This document shows, piece after piece, positions 1 to 9,404 of a stretch of DNA of 64,000 nucleotides. The DNA is from Heyndrickxia acidiproducens DSM 23148. Lineage in GTDB: Bacteria; Bacillota; Bacilli; Bacillales; Bacillaceae_C. The notes under the pieces are model-generated. The model was given only the letters and a program-made list of their open reading frames with translations, was not told the DNA's origin and searched no databases. The number at the start of each line of letters is the position of its first letter. Position 1 is the first letter of the stretch. The DNA is taken from NCBI RefSeq assembly GCF_000374345.1, contig NZ_KB893976.1:112060-176059 (forward strand). The letters are read 5' to 3'. A program made the position numbers and the translations under genes.

Positions 1-902
1 TTCCTCCGTTCGCGATCGCATTGGGCTATTTTGACGGTATACACCTCGGCCATCAAAAGGTGATCCGGACTGCAAAAGAGATTGCCGGTCAAAACGGTTG
101 GAAAAGTGCGGTTATGACGTTTGAACCCCATCCTTCTGTTGTATTGGGGAATAACAAAGAAGGCATTGAACTCATCACACCGCTTGAGGATAAAATCAAG
201 CTAATCGAAGCACTTGGCATCGATTATTTGTTCATCGTCCGCTTCACATCCAGCTTCGCCAGCCTGCTGCCGCAGGACTTTGTTGAACAGTACTTAATTG
301 GATTGGGCATCAAACATGCAGTAGCCGGCTTTGATTATACATATGGCAAGTTCGGCAAGGGAAATATGGAAAATTTGGCGGAATATGCAAAACAGCGGTT
401 TGCAATTACGGCGATCGGGAAATATGCTGTTGAAAACACGGATGAAAAGATCAGTTCAACGCTGATCAGAGAGAAGATTAAACGGGGCGCAGTCAGTCAC
501 GTAAAGAATTTGCTCGGGCGATATTATGAAGTGAAAGGAACTGTAGTCCACGGTGAAAAAAGAGGGAGGCAGCTTGGATTTCCAACTGCCAATATCCAGC
601 TTTCGGAACCGTATATCCTGCCTCCAAACGGTGTGTACATTGTACAAATGAAAGTCGGGAAACATTGGCATAACGGCCTTTGCAGCGTCGGGTACAATCC
701 AACATTTAAGAATCCGAATGAGTATGAACGGACAACAGAAGTGTATCTGCTTCATTTCTCATCAGATATATACGGGGAAGAAGTTGTGGTACGCTGGCTG
801 GACAGGATCAGGGATGAAAAGAAATTTAACCGGGTGGAAGACTTGATTGCCGAAATGAAGCATGATGAACAAGTGGCAGAATCATACTTTGAAAATAATT
901 GA
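1..902 (+). CDS. ribF: Bifunctional riboflavin kinase / FMN adenylyltransferase (5' end outside window)
   Basis: RibF phosphorylates riboflavin to FMN and adenylylates FMN to FAD in the cytosol. The reading frame is open from base 3 to the window edge, so the true start lies upstream; the TTG at 21 is an internal codon. The visible part starts in the nucleotidyltransferase domain with the LGYFDGIHLGHQKVI motif and continues to a C-terminal flavokinase domain containing GRQLGFPTANIQ and GVYIV. About 299 residues are visible of a family usually near 310-320. A SigmaA-type promoter for rpsO follows directly. Placement before rpsO-pnp is the usual Bacillus order. Confidence 0.96.
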   Translation, partial: PPFAIALGYFDGIHLGHQKVIRTAKEIAGQNGWKSAVMTFEPHPSVVLGNNKEGIELITPLEDKIKLIEALGIDYLFIVRFTSSFASLLPQDFVEQYLIGLGIKHAVAGFDYTYGKFGKGNMENLAEYAKQRFAITAIGKYAVENTDEKISSTLIREKIKRGAVSHVKNLLGRYYEVKGTVVHGEKRGRQLGFPTANIQLSEPYILPPNGVYIVQMKVGKHWHNGLCSVGYNPTFKNPNEYERTTEVYLLHFSSDIYGEEVVVRWLDRIRDEKKFNRVEDLIAEMKHDEQVAESYFENN

Positions 903-910
903 ACTGCTAC

Positions 911-939
911 TTGTGTTTCACCCCAAAAAGTAGTATTCT
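911..939 (+). promoter_or_regulatory. SigmaA-type promoter for rpsO
   Basis: A -35 TTGTGT (911-916) and a -10 TATTCT (934-939) are separated by 17 bases. This places transcription start near 946, just ahead of the structured rpsO leader. Pattern match only. Confidence 0.6.
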
Positions 940-946
940 TATACAG

Positions 947-1012
947 TACGAGAACCTATGCTTGGCAAAGCGATTCACCAACGTTTGCTCAGCAATAGGG
1001 GATTGGAATTTT
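947..1012 (+). ncRNA. Ribosomal protein S15 leader (autoregulatory)
   Basis: The rpsO leader can fold into two stacked helices. CCTATGCT (955-962) pairs with AGC-A-ATAGG (991-999), and CAAA-CG (966-972) pairs with CG-TTTG (982-987). It lies between a good promoter and the rpsO ribosome site. S15-binding leaders that repress rpsO translation are known in Bacillaceae (characterised in Geobacillus stearothermophilus). Assignment rests on position and pairing, not on a covariance-model search. Confidence 0.55.
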
Positions 1013-1028
1013 TCAGGAGGTGAAAAGG

Positions 1029-1298
1029 ATGGCGATTTCTCAAGAACGTAAAAACGAAATCATCAGCCAATTTAAAATTCATGAGAACGATACAGGTTCT
1101 CCGGAAGTGCAAGTTGCTGTATTGACTGAAGAAATCAACAAATTAAATGACCATTTACGTGTCCATAAAAAAGACCACCATTCCCGCCGCGGATTAATGA
1201 AAATGGTAGGGCGGCGCCGTAATTTGTTGACTTACCTGCGCAATAAAGATGTGCAACGTTATCGTGAACTCATCAATCGATTGGGCTTGCGCCGATAA
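1029..1298 (+). CDS. rpsO: 30S ribosomal protein S15
   Basis: This 89-residue protein binds the central domain of 16S rRNA early in small-subunit assembly. The ATG at 1029 is chosen over the upstream GTG at 1020 because AGGAGG (1015-1020) is correctly spaced from it and gives the family's usual MAISQERK start and 89-residue length. The core [20 protein letters not shown] is the conserved S15 rRNA-binding stretch. The gene has its own promoter and leader and ends in a strong terminator, so it forms a short unit between ribF and pnp. Confidence 0.98.
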   Translation: MAISQERKNEIISQFKIHENDTGSPEVQVAVLTEEINKLNDHLRVHKKDHHSRRGLMKMVGRRRNLLTYLRNKDVQRYRELINRLGLRR

Positions 1299-1311
1299 TC
1301 AAATACAAGGT

Positions 1312-1339
1312 AAAAAAGCGGGATATATCCCGCTTTTTT
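1312..1339 (+). terminator. Rho-independent terminator of rpsO
   Basis: AAAAAAGCGGGA and TCCCGCTTTTTT flank a short TATA loop, followed by the T-run. It separates rpsO from pnp. Confidence 0.9.
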
Positions 1340-1556
1340 GCAATGTTCTGGCTTGCATTGCTCCTCTCTTTTTTTCTCATCCTTTCACAGATAAAGAGAA
1401 CGCGCCGCACGGCTGGTTTTCCGATGTCTGCACTGGCTATGTACATACCGGCATGATGATGTGGATTCCATGCTTTTTGTGGGACTTCTATCTGATGCTT
1501 ATCTTTTTTGTAAATGTGAAACAATATTAGAAATATGAAAGGAGATTTTTTTATAT

Positions 1557-3671
1557 ATGGCACAAGACAAACATATATATACATTAGACTGGTCAGGGCG
1601 CCCTTTGACAGTTGAAATCGGGCAGCTGGCGAAACAGGCGAACGGCGCTGTGCTTGTCCGCTATGGCGAAACCGTCGTTTTAAGCACAGCAACTGCTTCA
1701 AAAGAACCAAAAAATGTAGATTTTTTTCCGTTGACAGTGAATTATGAAGAACGTTTATACGCAGTCGGTAAAATTCCCGGCGGCTTTATTAAACGGGAGG
1801 GGCGCCCGAGTGAAAAAGCCATTTTATCGAGCCGGTTAATTGACCGCCCGATCCGCCCGCTGTTTGCTGACGGGTTCCGCAATGAAGTGCAGGTCATCAG
1901 CATCGTCATGAGCGTAGACCAGGACTGCACGCCGGAAATGGCTGCTATGCTTGGATCTTCATTGGCCCTGTCTACTTCCGATATTCCGTTCGAGGGGCCG
2001 ATTGCAGGTGTCATTGTCGGCAGAATTGATGGCAAATTCCTGATTAACCCGACTGTTGAGCAAATGGAAAAAAGCGATATTAGCTTGACGGTTGCAGGCA
2101 CAAAAGATGCAATCAATATGGTGGAAGCAGGGGCCAAAGAAGTGCCTGAAGAAGTAATGCTTGAAGCCATTATGTTTGGCCATCAGGAAATCAAACGCCT
2201 GATTGAATTCCAGGAAAACATTGTGGCTGAAGTTGGGAAAGAAAAGATGCCTGTCGAACTGTTTGAACTGGATGAGGAACTTGCCGGAAAAGTCAGCGGC
2301 ATGTGCCGTGAAGATATGATCCAGGCCATCCAGGTGCATGAAAAACATGCCCGTGATACCGCGATTAAAGCGGTAAGTAACCGCGTGATCGAACAATTTG
2401 AAGCAGAAGAAGCCGATGAAGATACGATCAAGCAGGTCAAGCAGATCCTGCACAATATTGAAAAAACGGAAGTCCGTAAACTGATCACTGTGGACAAAAT
2501 CCGCCCGGACGGCCGTAAAATTGACGAAATCCGTCCGCTGTCCTCAGAAGTAGGGGTCCTGCCGCGCACGCACGGTTCCGGTTTGTTTACACGCGGCCAG
2601 ACACAGGCGCTAAGCATTTGTACACTGGGGGCTTTAGGCGATGTGCAAATTTTAGACGGACTGGGCATTGAAGAATCCAAACGGTTTATGCACCATTATA
2701 ATTTTCCACAGTTCAGCGTCGGGGAAACAGGGCCGATGCGGGGGCCGGGCCGCCGCGAAATCGGCCATGGCGCGCTCGGTGAACGTGCATTGGAACCGGT
2801 GGTACCGGATGAAAAAGAATTCCCGTATACCATCCGTTTGGTTTCGGAGGTGCTTGAGTCAAACGGTTCAACATCACAGGCAAGCATCTGCGCTTCAACG
2901 CTAGCAATGATGGATGCCGGGATTCCAATTAAAGCCCCTGTAGCCGGGATTGCAATGGGCCTCGTTAAATCAGGCGAACATTATACGATTTTGACGGATA
3001 TTCAAGGCATGGAAGACCATTTGGGCGACATGGACTTCAAAGTTGCAGGTACGTCCCAGGGTGTTACCGCGCTGCAAATGGATATCAAGATTGACGGCCT
3101 CTCAAGGGAAATTTTGGAAGAGGCTTTGCAGCAGGCCAGAAAAGGCAGAATGCAGATTTTGCACCATATGATGGGGACGATTTCCAAGACCCGCAGCCAT
3201 TTGTCCAGATATGCACCAAAAATTTTAACGATGAAGATTAATCCTGATAAGATTCGGGATGTGATCGGGCCAAGCGGCAAACAAATCAATAAGATTATTG
3301 ATGAAACAGGCGTAAAAATTGATATTGAACAAGACGGTACGGTGTTTATCTCTTCCACCAATGAAGAAATGAACAACAAAGCGAAGAAAATTATCGAAGA
3401 CATTGTCAGGGAGGTTGTCGTTGGACAAGTTTACCTTGGCAAAGTCAAACGGATTGAGAAATTCGGCGCTTTTGTGGAAATTTTCCATGGCAAAGACGGG
3501 CTTGTTCATATTTCCGAACTGGCCGAGGAACGCGTCCGCAAAGTCGAAGATGTCGTCAATATCGGTGATGAAATTCTCGTGAAAGTAACGGAAATTGACA
3601 GCCACGGCCGCATCAACTTATCGCATAAAGCCGTTTTAAAGGAACAGCGGGAAAAAAAAGAAAATAAATGA
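1557..3671 (+). CDS. pnp: Polyribonucleotide nucleotidyltransferase (PNPase)
   Basis: PNPase degrades RNA 3' to 5' with phosphate and works with RNase Y and RNase J in mRNA decay. The 704-residue protein has two RNase PH-like domains (about 1-210 and 310-540), a KH domain from about 560 ([18 protein letters not shown]) and an S1 domain from about 621 ([20 protein letters not shown]). The ATG at 1557 follows AAAGGAG (1538-1544). Length matches the family. The genes for RNase J2 (rnjB) and RNase Y (rny) are also in this window. Confidence 0.98.
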   Translation: MAQDKHIYTLDWSGRPLTVEIGQLAKQANGAVLVRYGETVVLSTATASKEPKNVDFFPLTVNYEERLYAVGKIPGGFIKREGRPSEKAILSSRLIDRPIRPLFADGFRNEVQVISIVMSVDQDCTPEMAAMLGSSLALSTSDIPFEGPIAGVIVGRIDGKFLINPTVEQMEKSDISLTVAGTKDAINMVEAGAKEVPEEVMLEAIMFGHQEIKRLIEFQENIVAEVGKEKMPVELFELDEELAGKVSGMCREDMIQAIQVHEKHARDTAIKAVSNRVIEQFEAEEADEDTIKQVKQILHNIEKTEVRKLITVDKIRPDGRKIDEIRPLSSEVGVLPRTHGSGLFTRGQTQALSICTLGALGDVQILDGLGIEESKRFMHHYNFPQFSVGETGPMRGPGRREIGHGALGERALEPVVPDEKEFPYTIRLVSEVLESNGSTSQASICASTLAMMDAGIPIKAPVAGIAMGLVKSGEHYTILTDIQGMEDHLGDMDFKVAGTSQGVTALQMDIKIDGLSREILEEALQQARKGRMQILHHMMGTISKTRSHLSRYAPKILTMKINPDKIRDVIGPSGKQINKIIDETGVKIDIEQDGTVFISSTNEEMNNKAKKIIEDIVREVVVGQVYLGKVKRIEKFGAFVEIFHGKDGLVHISELAEERVRKVEDVVNIGDEILVKVTEIDSHGRINLSHKAVLKEQREKKENK

Positions 3672-3676
3672 TGATG

Positions 3677-3702
3677 AAAGTCAGGGCACCCTGGCTTTTT
3701 TT
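3677..3702 (+). terminator. Terminator after pnp
   Basis: AAAGTCAGGG pairs with CCCTGGCTTT through one G-T pair and is followed by a T-run. The loop is very short, so the innermost pairs must open. Confidence 0.65.
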
Positions 3703-3780
3703 ATGCCTTTATTGAATGTACTGCTATTGTTCTAGCCTGTCCCTTTTATTCATATTTTTAAATGAAGGGGGGAAAATAAC

Positions 3781-4758
3781 TTGGACAAAGCAAAACACTT
3801 GATTGCAGCAGCCCTGATTGCTATTCTAGCATTGTTGCTTGTGGAAAATCCGCTGACAGACCATTACATAAGCAAACGTTCAGCAGTTGCGGCTGAGCAA
3901 AACAATCTGTACACCAACATTGAACAAGCGGCAAAGCAATATAACCGCCCTCCCCAGGATGCAAAAATTGACCCGGTTTGGAAAGCCATACCCGGTTACA
4001 ACGGGGTGCAGGTGGATAAAAGGGCGTCTTATCAGAAAATGAAAAAAGACGGCCGTTATGATGAACGTAAATTAGTATTTAAACAAGTCCCTCCGGATAT
4101 CCATTTAGAGGACTTAAAAGCCGCCCCTGTGTATACGGGAAACCCGGATAAACCGATGGTCGGGTTTTTGATCAATGTGGCATGGGGAAATGAATATTTG
4201 CCGGCTATGCTAAAAACTTTAAAAAAGCATAATGTCCATGCGACCTTTTTTTTAGAAGGGCGCTGGGCAAAGGAAAACCCGGAGCTCGTCAAGCTGATTG
4301 CCGGCGGAGGCAATGAAATCGGAAACCATTCCTACACCCACCCCGATTTAAAACGGTTGTCTGCCGCCCAAATCAGAAAACAATTGGAACAGACAAACCG
4401 TGTTATCAAAGCGGAAACAGGCGAAAAAGTTAAATGGTTTGCCCCTCCGAGCGGAAGTTACCGGGACGAGGTGGTAGAAATTGCAAAATCCATGAAAATG
4501 GGGACGATCATGTGGACGGTGGATACGATTGACTGGCAAAAACCGGCACCGGATGTGATTGTGCACCGTGTCATGTCAGGGGCCAAATCCGGTTCGATGA
4601 TTTTAATGCACCCGACCGCATCAACCGCGAAAGCATTAGAGCCCATGATTGTCCAATTGAAAAAGAAAAATTTGCGCATCGGCACCGTTTCAAAATTGCT
4701 GGATGAAGAAAGAATTGTAAAGAACGAAGACGGAAAATTCATCAGCGAACCGGAGTAG
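3781..4758 (+). CDS. ylxY: YlxY-family polysaccharide deacetylase-like exported protein
   Basis: This 325-residue protein begins with a signal or anchor segment (about residues 5-21, LIAAALIAILALLL) and carries a NodB/CE4 domain from about 125 to 300. Motif 2, GNHSYTHPD near residue 181, keeps both metal histidines. Motif 1, normally TFDDG, reads LINVAWGNE near residue 130, so the catalytic-base and metal aspartates are missing. I recall the same replacement in B. subtilis YlxY, which suggests a non-canonical or non-catalytic NodB protein. The TTG start follows AAGGGGGGAAA. It sits between pnp and mlpA as in Bacillus. Confidence 0.9.
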   Translation: MDKAKHLIAAALIAILALLLVENPLTDHYISKRSAVAAEQNNLYTNIEQAAKQYNRPPQDAKIDPVWKAIPGYNGVQVDKRASYQKMKKDGRYDERKLVFKQVPPDIHLEDLKAAPVYTGNPDKPMVGFLINVAWGNEYLPAMLKTLKKHNVHATFFLEGRWAKENPELVKLIAGGGNEIGNHSYTHPDLKRLSAAQIRKQLEQTNRVIKAETGEKVKWFAPPSGSYRDEVVEIAKSMKMGTIMWTVDTIDWQKPAPDVIVHRVMSGAKSGSMILMHPTASTAKALEPMIVQLKKKNLRIGTVSKLLDEERIVKNEDGKFISEPE

Positions 4759-4816
4759 AGATCACTGCATCGTGCAGCAACTTTTTAGGGTATGAAACGC
4801 ACAAGGAGGTACAAAC

Positions 4817-6055
4817 ATGATTCAAAAATACACTTGCAAAAATGGCTTGAGAATCGTGCTGGAAGAAATTCCAACCGTTCGTTCTGTTGCAATCGGCATC
4901 TGGATCGGTATCGGCTCAAGAAATGAAAATGAAAAAAACAATGGGATCTCCCATTTTTTGGAGCATATGTTTTTTAAAGGGACGGAAAAAAGAAGCGCCA
5001 GGGATATCGCCGAGTCTTTTGACTCGATCGGCGGCCAGGTGAATGCTTTTACATCAAGAGAATACACCTGCTTTTACGCGAAAGTGCTTGATACCCACGC
5101 GCCGATCGCCCTTGACCTGCTTTCGGATATGTTCTTTCATTCAACTTTTTCAGAAGATGAAATGGCACGCGAGAAAAATGTCGTAAATGAAGAAATCAAA
5201 ATGTATGAAGATACACCGGATGATATTGTCCACGATCTGCTTGGCAAGGCCATTTATGAGAACCATCCGCTCGGCTATCCGATTTTGGGTACGGAAGAAA
5301 CTTTGGCTTCTTTTACAAGTGAAGACCTGCACCAGTATGTACACGATATGTATACGCCCGGCCGTGTTGTTGTATCGGTTGCGGGAAATGTCGGCCAATC
5401 CTTTATTCATGATATTGAAGCACTGTTCGGCTCATATGAAGGCGGAAGCGGCGGGGAAAAAGGAAATGCAGCTGTCTTCCATACAAATGATCTTGCCCGC
5501 AAAAAAGAAACCGAGCAGGCGCATCTTTGCCTCGGTTATGAAGGCAAGGCAATTGGCAGTACGGGGATTTATGATCTGATCGTTTTAAATAATATTTTAG
5601 GCGGCAGCATGTCATCACGGCTTTTCCAAAATGTCCGCGAACAGCGCGGGCTTGCCTATTCTGTCTTTTCATACCATACTTCTTATAAAGACAGCGGGAT
5701 TTTGACGATTTACGGCGGGACTGGCGCAGACCAGCTGGATGAACTTTTCGATACTGTTCAGGATACGCTGAAAATGCTGAAGGCAAAAGGGGTAACGGAG
5801 AAAGAAGTGCGCAATTGCAAAGAGCAGTTGAAAGGCAGCCTGATGCTCAGCCTTGAAAGTACGAATAGCCGGATGAGCCGCAATGGGAAAAATGAACTGC
5901 TTTTGAAGAAACACCGCTCTTTGGATGAAATTGTTGAGCTGATTGATCAAGTAAGTGTAGAGAAAGTAAATGACTGTGCACAGAAAATCTTTTCCGGCCG
6001 TTTTTCTGCCTCACTGATCAGCCCGGACGGCAGAATGCCAAACGGGCTGTCCTGA
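4817..6055 (+). CDS. mlpA: M16 family zinc metallopeptidase (processing-protease-like)
   Basis: This 412-residue protein has the inverted zinc motif HFLEH (H46, E49, H50) of M16 peptidases and the downstream EEIKMYED segment that supplies the third zinc ligand. It matches the B. subtilis MlpA (YmxG) type in size and place, downstream of ylxY and upstream of ymxH. The ATG follows AAGGAGG. No signal peptide is visible, so it is probably cytoplasmic. It is one of three M16-family proteins in the window; ymfF and ymfH are the others. Confidence 0.93.
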   Translation: MIQKYTCKNGLRIVLEEIPTVRSVAIGIWIGIGSRNENEKNNGISHFLEHMFFKGTEKRSARDIAESFDSIGGQVNAFTSREYTCFYAKVLDTHAPIALDLLSDMFFHSTFSEDEMAREKNVVNEEIKMYEDTPDDIVHDLLGKAIYENHPLGYPILGTEETLASFTSEDLHQYVHDMYTPGRVVVSVAGNVGQSFIHDIEALFGSYEGGSGGEKGNAAVFHTNDLARKKETEQAHLCLGYEGKAIGSTGIYDLIVLNNILGGSMSSRLFQNVREQRGLAYSVFSYHTSYKDSGILTIYGGTGADQLDELFDTVQDTLKMLKAKGVTEKEVRNCKEQLKGSLMLSLESTNSRMSRNGKNELLLKKHRSLDEIVELIDQVSVEKVNDCAQKIFSGRFSASLISPDGRMPNGLS

Positions 6056-6141
6056 TCCGGCATATATCCCGTACTTTCTAAATAAAATGGAGATAGGCAG
6101 ATAAGGCCGCCGCCATTTGAAAGGGAAAGAGGGGAAGAAAA

Positions 6142-6387
6142 TTGCGTCTCAGTGAATTAAGCGGCAAAGAAATGGTTGATTTTAAAAAAGCGGAACGGCT
6201 CGGGGTATTGGGGCAGACTGACCTTGAGATTAATGAAACAACAGGTAAAGTCGAAACACTGATTATCCCGGCCGGACGCCGTTTTAAAAAACAGGGAAAT
6301 GAAATCCGCGTTCCCTGGAACCGGATCCGGACCATCGGCACAGACATGATTATCCTTGAAGTGCCTGAAAACCAGTACAGTTATTAA
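6142..6387 (+). CDS. ymxH: YlmC/YmxH family sporulation protein (PRC-barrel-like)
   Basis: An 81-residue basic protein beginning MRLSELSGKEMVDFKKAERL, typical of the YlmC/YmxH group of small PRC-barrel-like proteins found in spore formers. The TTG start is preceded by GGGGAAG. It directly follows mlpA and ends in a strong terminator, with the dipicolinate genes downstream. The biochemical role is unknown. Confidence 0.88.
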   Translation: MRLSELSGKEMVDFKKAERLGVLGQTDLEINETTGKVETLIIPAGRRFKKQGNEIRVPWNRIRTIGTDMIILEVPENQYSY

Positions 6388-6439
6388 AAAGGCAAATAAA
6401 AAGTGCCGGAATTTCCGGCATTTTTTATTTGCCTTTTTT
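6386..6439. terminator. Long terminator hairpin between ymxH and dpaA
   Basis: A near-perfect stem of about 24 pairs runs from AAAAAGGCAAATAAAAA plus GTGCCGG to its complement ending GCCTTTTTT, with a 4-base loop. A-tracts and T-tracts on both sides make it work in either direction. It overlaps the end of ymxH. Confidence 0.9.
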
Positions 6440-6468
6440 CACCGAAAGCCTGCCCCGCTCATAAGATG
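6440..6468 (+). promoter_or_regulatory. Candidate SigmaK promoter of the dpaA operon
   Basis: CACC (6440-6443), a 16-base spacer and CATAAGATG (6460-6468) fit mACm-N16-CATAnnnTA with one mismatch. In B. subtilis the spoVF (dpa) operon is SigmaK-dependent in the mother cell. The same variant occurs upstream of cotE in this window. Confidence 0.5.
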
Positions 6469-6516
6469 TGTAGAAATGACCCTTTCATCATTCGAAAAAA
6501 GAAGGTGAAGAGACAC

Positions 6517-7416
6517 ATGTTGACCGGTTTGCAAATTGCAATAATCGGCGGGGATGCGCGGCAGTTGGAAGTGATCCGCAAACTCGCGGACCTGGATGCG
6601 AAGATTTCATTAATTGGTTTTGAACAGCTGGATTTTGTCTATTCCGGTGTCACAAAAGAAAAGTTTAGTGATGTTCATTTTGCTGAAATGGACTGTGTCA
6701 TACTGCCGATTACGGGCACAAACACAGAGGGAAAAGTGGAGTTGATTTTTTCAAACGAGGAGGTTGTTATAACAGAAGACATCCTATTGGAAACGCCTCC
6801 ATATTTTACAATTTATTCCGGCATCAGCAATGCGTACTTAGACGGTCTTGCCAAAAAAATGGACCGGCGCCTGGTCAAATTATTTGAACGGGACGATGTC
6901 GCCATCTATAATTCGATTCCAACCGTGGAAGGAACGATTATGATGGCGATTCAGCATACGGAATTTACGATTCACGGTTCCAATGTCGCCGTGCTTGGTT
7001 TGGGAAGAGTTGGTATGAGTATCGCCAGGGCGTTCCACCATTTGGGTGCCCATGTGAAAGTCGGGGCCAGAAAGAGTGAACATTTGGCAAGAATTACGGA
7101 AATGGGGCTTGTACCTTTCCAGCTGAATGAGCTTGAACAGGAAGTAAAAGACATCGACATCTGTATTAATACGATCCCGCAATTGATTGTAAATGCCGCA
7201 GTCATCCAAAAAATGCCCACCCATACGCTCATACTCGATATTGCTTCAAAACCGGGGGGAACCGATTTCCGCTATGCCGAAAAACGGGGAATTAAAGCGC
7301 TGCTTGCACCAAGCCTGCCGGGAATTGTTGCACCGAAAACAGCCGGCCGGATTCTCGGAAATGTGCTGGCCCGGCTGATTGAAGAAGATGTATTAAATAG
7401 AAAGGAGCCTTCATGA
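6517..7416 (+). CDS. dpaA: Dipicolinate synthase subunit A
   Basis: With DpaB, this enzyme makes dipicolinic acid from dihydrodipicolinate in the mother cell; the acid is then packed into the spore core with calcium. The ATG at 6517 gives 299 residues, the family length (B. subtilis SpoVFA about 297); the open frame further upstream crosses the terminator and is not used. The N-terminal half starts IAIIGGDARQLEVI, and a second nucleotide-binding motif, VAVLGLGRVGMSIARAF, lies near residue 158. The stop overlaps the dpaB start by 4 bases, indicating translational coupling. Confidence 0.97.
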   Translation: MLTGLQIAIIGGDARQLEVIRKLADLDAKISLIGFEQLDFVYSGVTKEKFSDVHFAEMDCVILPITGTNTEGKVELIFSNEEVVITEDILLETPPYFTIYSGISNAYLDGLAKKMDRRLVKLFERDDVAIYNSIPTVEGTIMMAIQHTEFTIHGSNVAVLGLGRVGMSIARAFHHLGAHVKVGARKSEHLARITEMGLVPFQLNELEQEVKDIDICINTIPQLIVNAAVIQKMPTHTLILDIASKPGGTDFRYAEKRGIKALLAPSLPGIVAPKTAGRILGNVLARLIEEDVLNRKEPS

Positions 7417-8009
7417 TGAATGTAGAAGGAAAAAGAATCGGCTTTGGACTTACAGGTTCCCATTGCACGTACCAGGCAGTTTATCCGGAGATTGAAAAAC
7501 TGGTTGCAGCCGGGGCAGAAGTGATACCCGTCATAACATATACGGTCAAGACGACGGACACAAGATTTGGAAAAGGCGAAGAATGGGTGGAAAAAATTGA
7601 AAAAGCGACCGGCCATAAAGCCATTGATACGATTGTGGACGCAGAGCCGCTCGGTCCGAACCTGCCGCTTGACTGTATGGTCATTGCGCCGTTAACAGGC
7701 TTTACAATGAGCAAACTGGCAAATGCGCTGACAGATTCGCCGGTGCTCATGGCTGCAAAAGCGACTTTAAGAAATTTGAAACCGGTTGTACTCGGCATTT
7801 CAACGAATGACGCGTTGGGATTGAATGGCGTAAATTTAATGCGGCTGATGGCAACCAAAAATATTTACTTTATCCCTTACGGCCAGGATGATCCGGTAAA
7901 AAAACCGAATTCCATGGTCGCACGCATGTCCAGCCTGCTTGATACGGTTTCCTTTGCGCTCGAAGGAAAACAAATCCAGCCTGTGATTGTCGAAAGGTTC
8001 CGCGATTGA
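7413..8009 (+). CDS. dpaB: Dipicolinate synthase subunit B (flavoprotein)
   Basis: This 198-residue protein belongs to the flavoprotein/decarboxylase-like fold and starts KRIGFGLTGSHCTY. It is the obligatory partner of DpaA in dipicolinate synthesis. Two adjacent ATGs (7413, 7416) are both possible starts after AAAGGAG (7402-7408). Downstream asd, dapG and dapA supply the dihydrodipicolinate precursor, so the whole block is one pathway. Mother-cell expression is expected from the candidate SigmaK promoter before dpaA. Confidence 0.97.
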   Translation: MMNVEGKRIGFGLTGSHCTYQAVYPEIEKLVAAGAEVIPVITYTVKTTDTRFGKGEEWVEKIEKATGHKAIDTIVDAEPLGPNLPLDCMVIAPLTGFTMSKLANALTDSPVLMAAKATLRNLKPVVLGISTNDALGLNGVNLMRLMATKNIYFIPYGQDDPVKKPNSMVARMSSLLDTVSFALEGKQIQPVIVERFRD

Positions 8010-8098
8010 ACGGTGCTGCCGGAAAGCCCATCCGGATTTACCGCAAATGGAGCAGGACAAAGGAAATGCAAAAAAATATAACTGTAAAAGGAAACATG

Positions 8099-8107
8099 TG
8101 ATACAAT
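8099..8107 (+). promoter_or_regulatory. Candidate extended -10 promoter for asd
   Basis: TGATACAAT (TG 8099-8100, TACAAT 8102-8107) lies about 48 bases before the asd start. No good -35 is present. It would give asd-dapG-dapA vegetative expression independent of dpaAB. Confidence 0.4.
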
Positions 8108-8154
8108 AAAAGCAAAAATGAAATAGGTATGTGTAACTGGAAGGGGAATTCTTA

Positions 8155-9201
8155 ATGGCAAATACAGCAGGTTATCACGTAGCGGTTGTTGGGGCTACCG
8201 GCGCAGTCGGCCAGCAAATGATCCAGACATTGGCAAACAGAAATTTTCCAATCAAAAAATTAACCCTTTTGTCATCTTCACGTTCAGCGGGCAAAAAGAT
8301 CATGTTTGGCGGAGAAGAAATTACGGTGCAGGAAGCGAAGCCTGAAAGCTTTGAAGGCGTAGAGATTGCGCTTTTTAGTGCCGGCGGAAGTGTTTCGAAA
8401 AAATTTGCGCCTGAAGCGGTGAAACGCGGCGCAATTGTAATAGATAATACGAGTGCATTCAGGATGGATAAAGATGTGCCGCTTGTCGTACCTGAAGTGA
8501 ATGAAGAAGATATAAAGAAACATCACGGCATCATTGCCAATCCAAACTGCTCTACAATCCAAATGGTGGTGGCGCTTGAGCCGATCCGCCGGCAATTCGG
8601 GCTAAACCGGGTGCTTGTTTCGACTTACCAGGCCGTTTCCGGATCAGGGGCGGCCGCTGTCAGGGAACTGCAAGAACAAACGAAATCATTGATAAACGGG
8701 GAATCCTATGAGCCGCAGATTTTGCCTGTAAAAGGCGATCAAAAACATTACCAGATCGCCTTTAATGCCATTCCGCAAATCGATGTGTTCACAGAAAATG
8801 GTTTTACATTTGAAGAAATGAAAATGATCAATGAAACGAAAAAAATCATGCACATGCCCGGGTTGAAAGTTTCTGCCACATGCGTGCGGATTCCGGTTGC
8901 AACCGGCCACTCTGAATCAGTTTATTTTGAAGTGGAAAAAGACGGCCTCTCGGCAAAACAAATCCAGGATGCGCTCGTTTCAGCTCCGGGAGTGGTACTG
9001 GAAGACCGGCCAGAAGAACAAATTTACCCGATGGCCGTCAAAGCTGTCGGAAAAATGGACACATTTGTCGGCCGCATCCGTAAAGACCCGGATGACAGCA
9101 AAGGATTCCATATGTGGGTGGTTTCGGACAATTTGCTGAAAGGGGCGGCATGGAATTCAGTACAGATCGCAGAAAGCCTGATGAAACTTGAATTGATCTG
9201 A
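8155..9201 (+). CDS. asd: Aspartate-semialdehyde dehydrogenase
   Basis: This enzyme reduces aspartyl phosphate to aspartate semialdehyde with NADPH, feeding lysine, diaminopimelate, threonine and methionine synthesis. The 348-residue protein has the dinucleotide motif [12 protein letters not shown] (11-22) and the catalytic cysteine C132 in NPNCSTIQ. The ATG follows GGAAGGGG. Order asd-dapG-dapA is the Bacillus arrangement. Confidence 0.98.
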   Translation: MANTAGYHVAVVGATGAVGQQMIQTLANRNFPIKKLTLLSSSRSAGKKIMFGGEEITVQEAKPESFEGVEIALFSAGGSVSKKFAPEAVKRGAIVIDNTSAFRMDKDVPLVVPEVNEEDIKKHHGIIANPNCSTIQMVVALEPIRRQFGLNRVLVSTYQAVSGSGAAAVRELQEQTKSLINGESYEPQILPVKGDQKHYQIAFNAIPQIDVFTENGFTFEEMKMINETKKIMHMPGLKVSATCVRIPVATGHSESVYFEVEKDGLSAKQIQDALVSAPGVVLEDRPEEQIYPMAVKAVGKMDTFVGRIRKDPDDSKGFHMWVVSDNLLKGAAWNSVQIAESLMKLELI

Positions 9202-9404
9202 CCGGATTTCGGGGTAACCTTTTCAAAAGCTATGAGGATAGATAAAAAGCTTTCTTTTGAAATCTTGCCTGTTGCCCGCTTTTTTTGCAATGGATGGTTC
9301 TTTAAAATGGATGGTTTAAAATCGAATGATTGGCAGTCCATTGGCTAAAACCGATGCAGGAACAGTTGATCTAATCCAGCAAGTTAACAATAGAGGTGTT
9401 CAGA

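Noticed and set aside
1959..2680. Long minus-strand frames inside pnp (164 and 165 codons)
   Set aside because: They mirror the codon structure of a fully conserved gene, have no ribosome site and overlap each other.
9289..9316. Direct repeat AATGGATGGTT twice before dapG
   Set aside because: Only 11 bases, no palindromic symmetry or known operator; probably chance or slippage.
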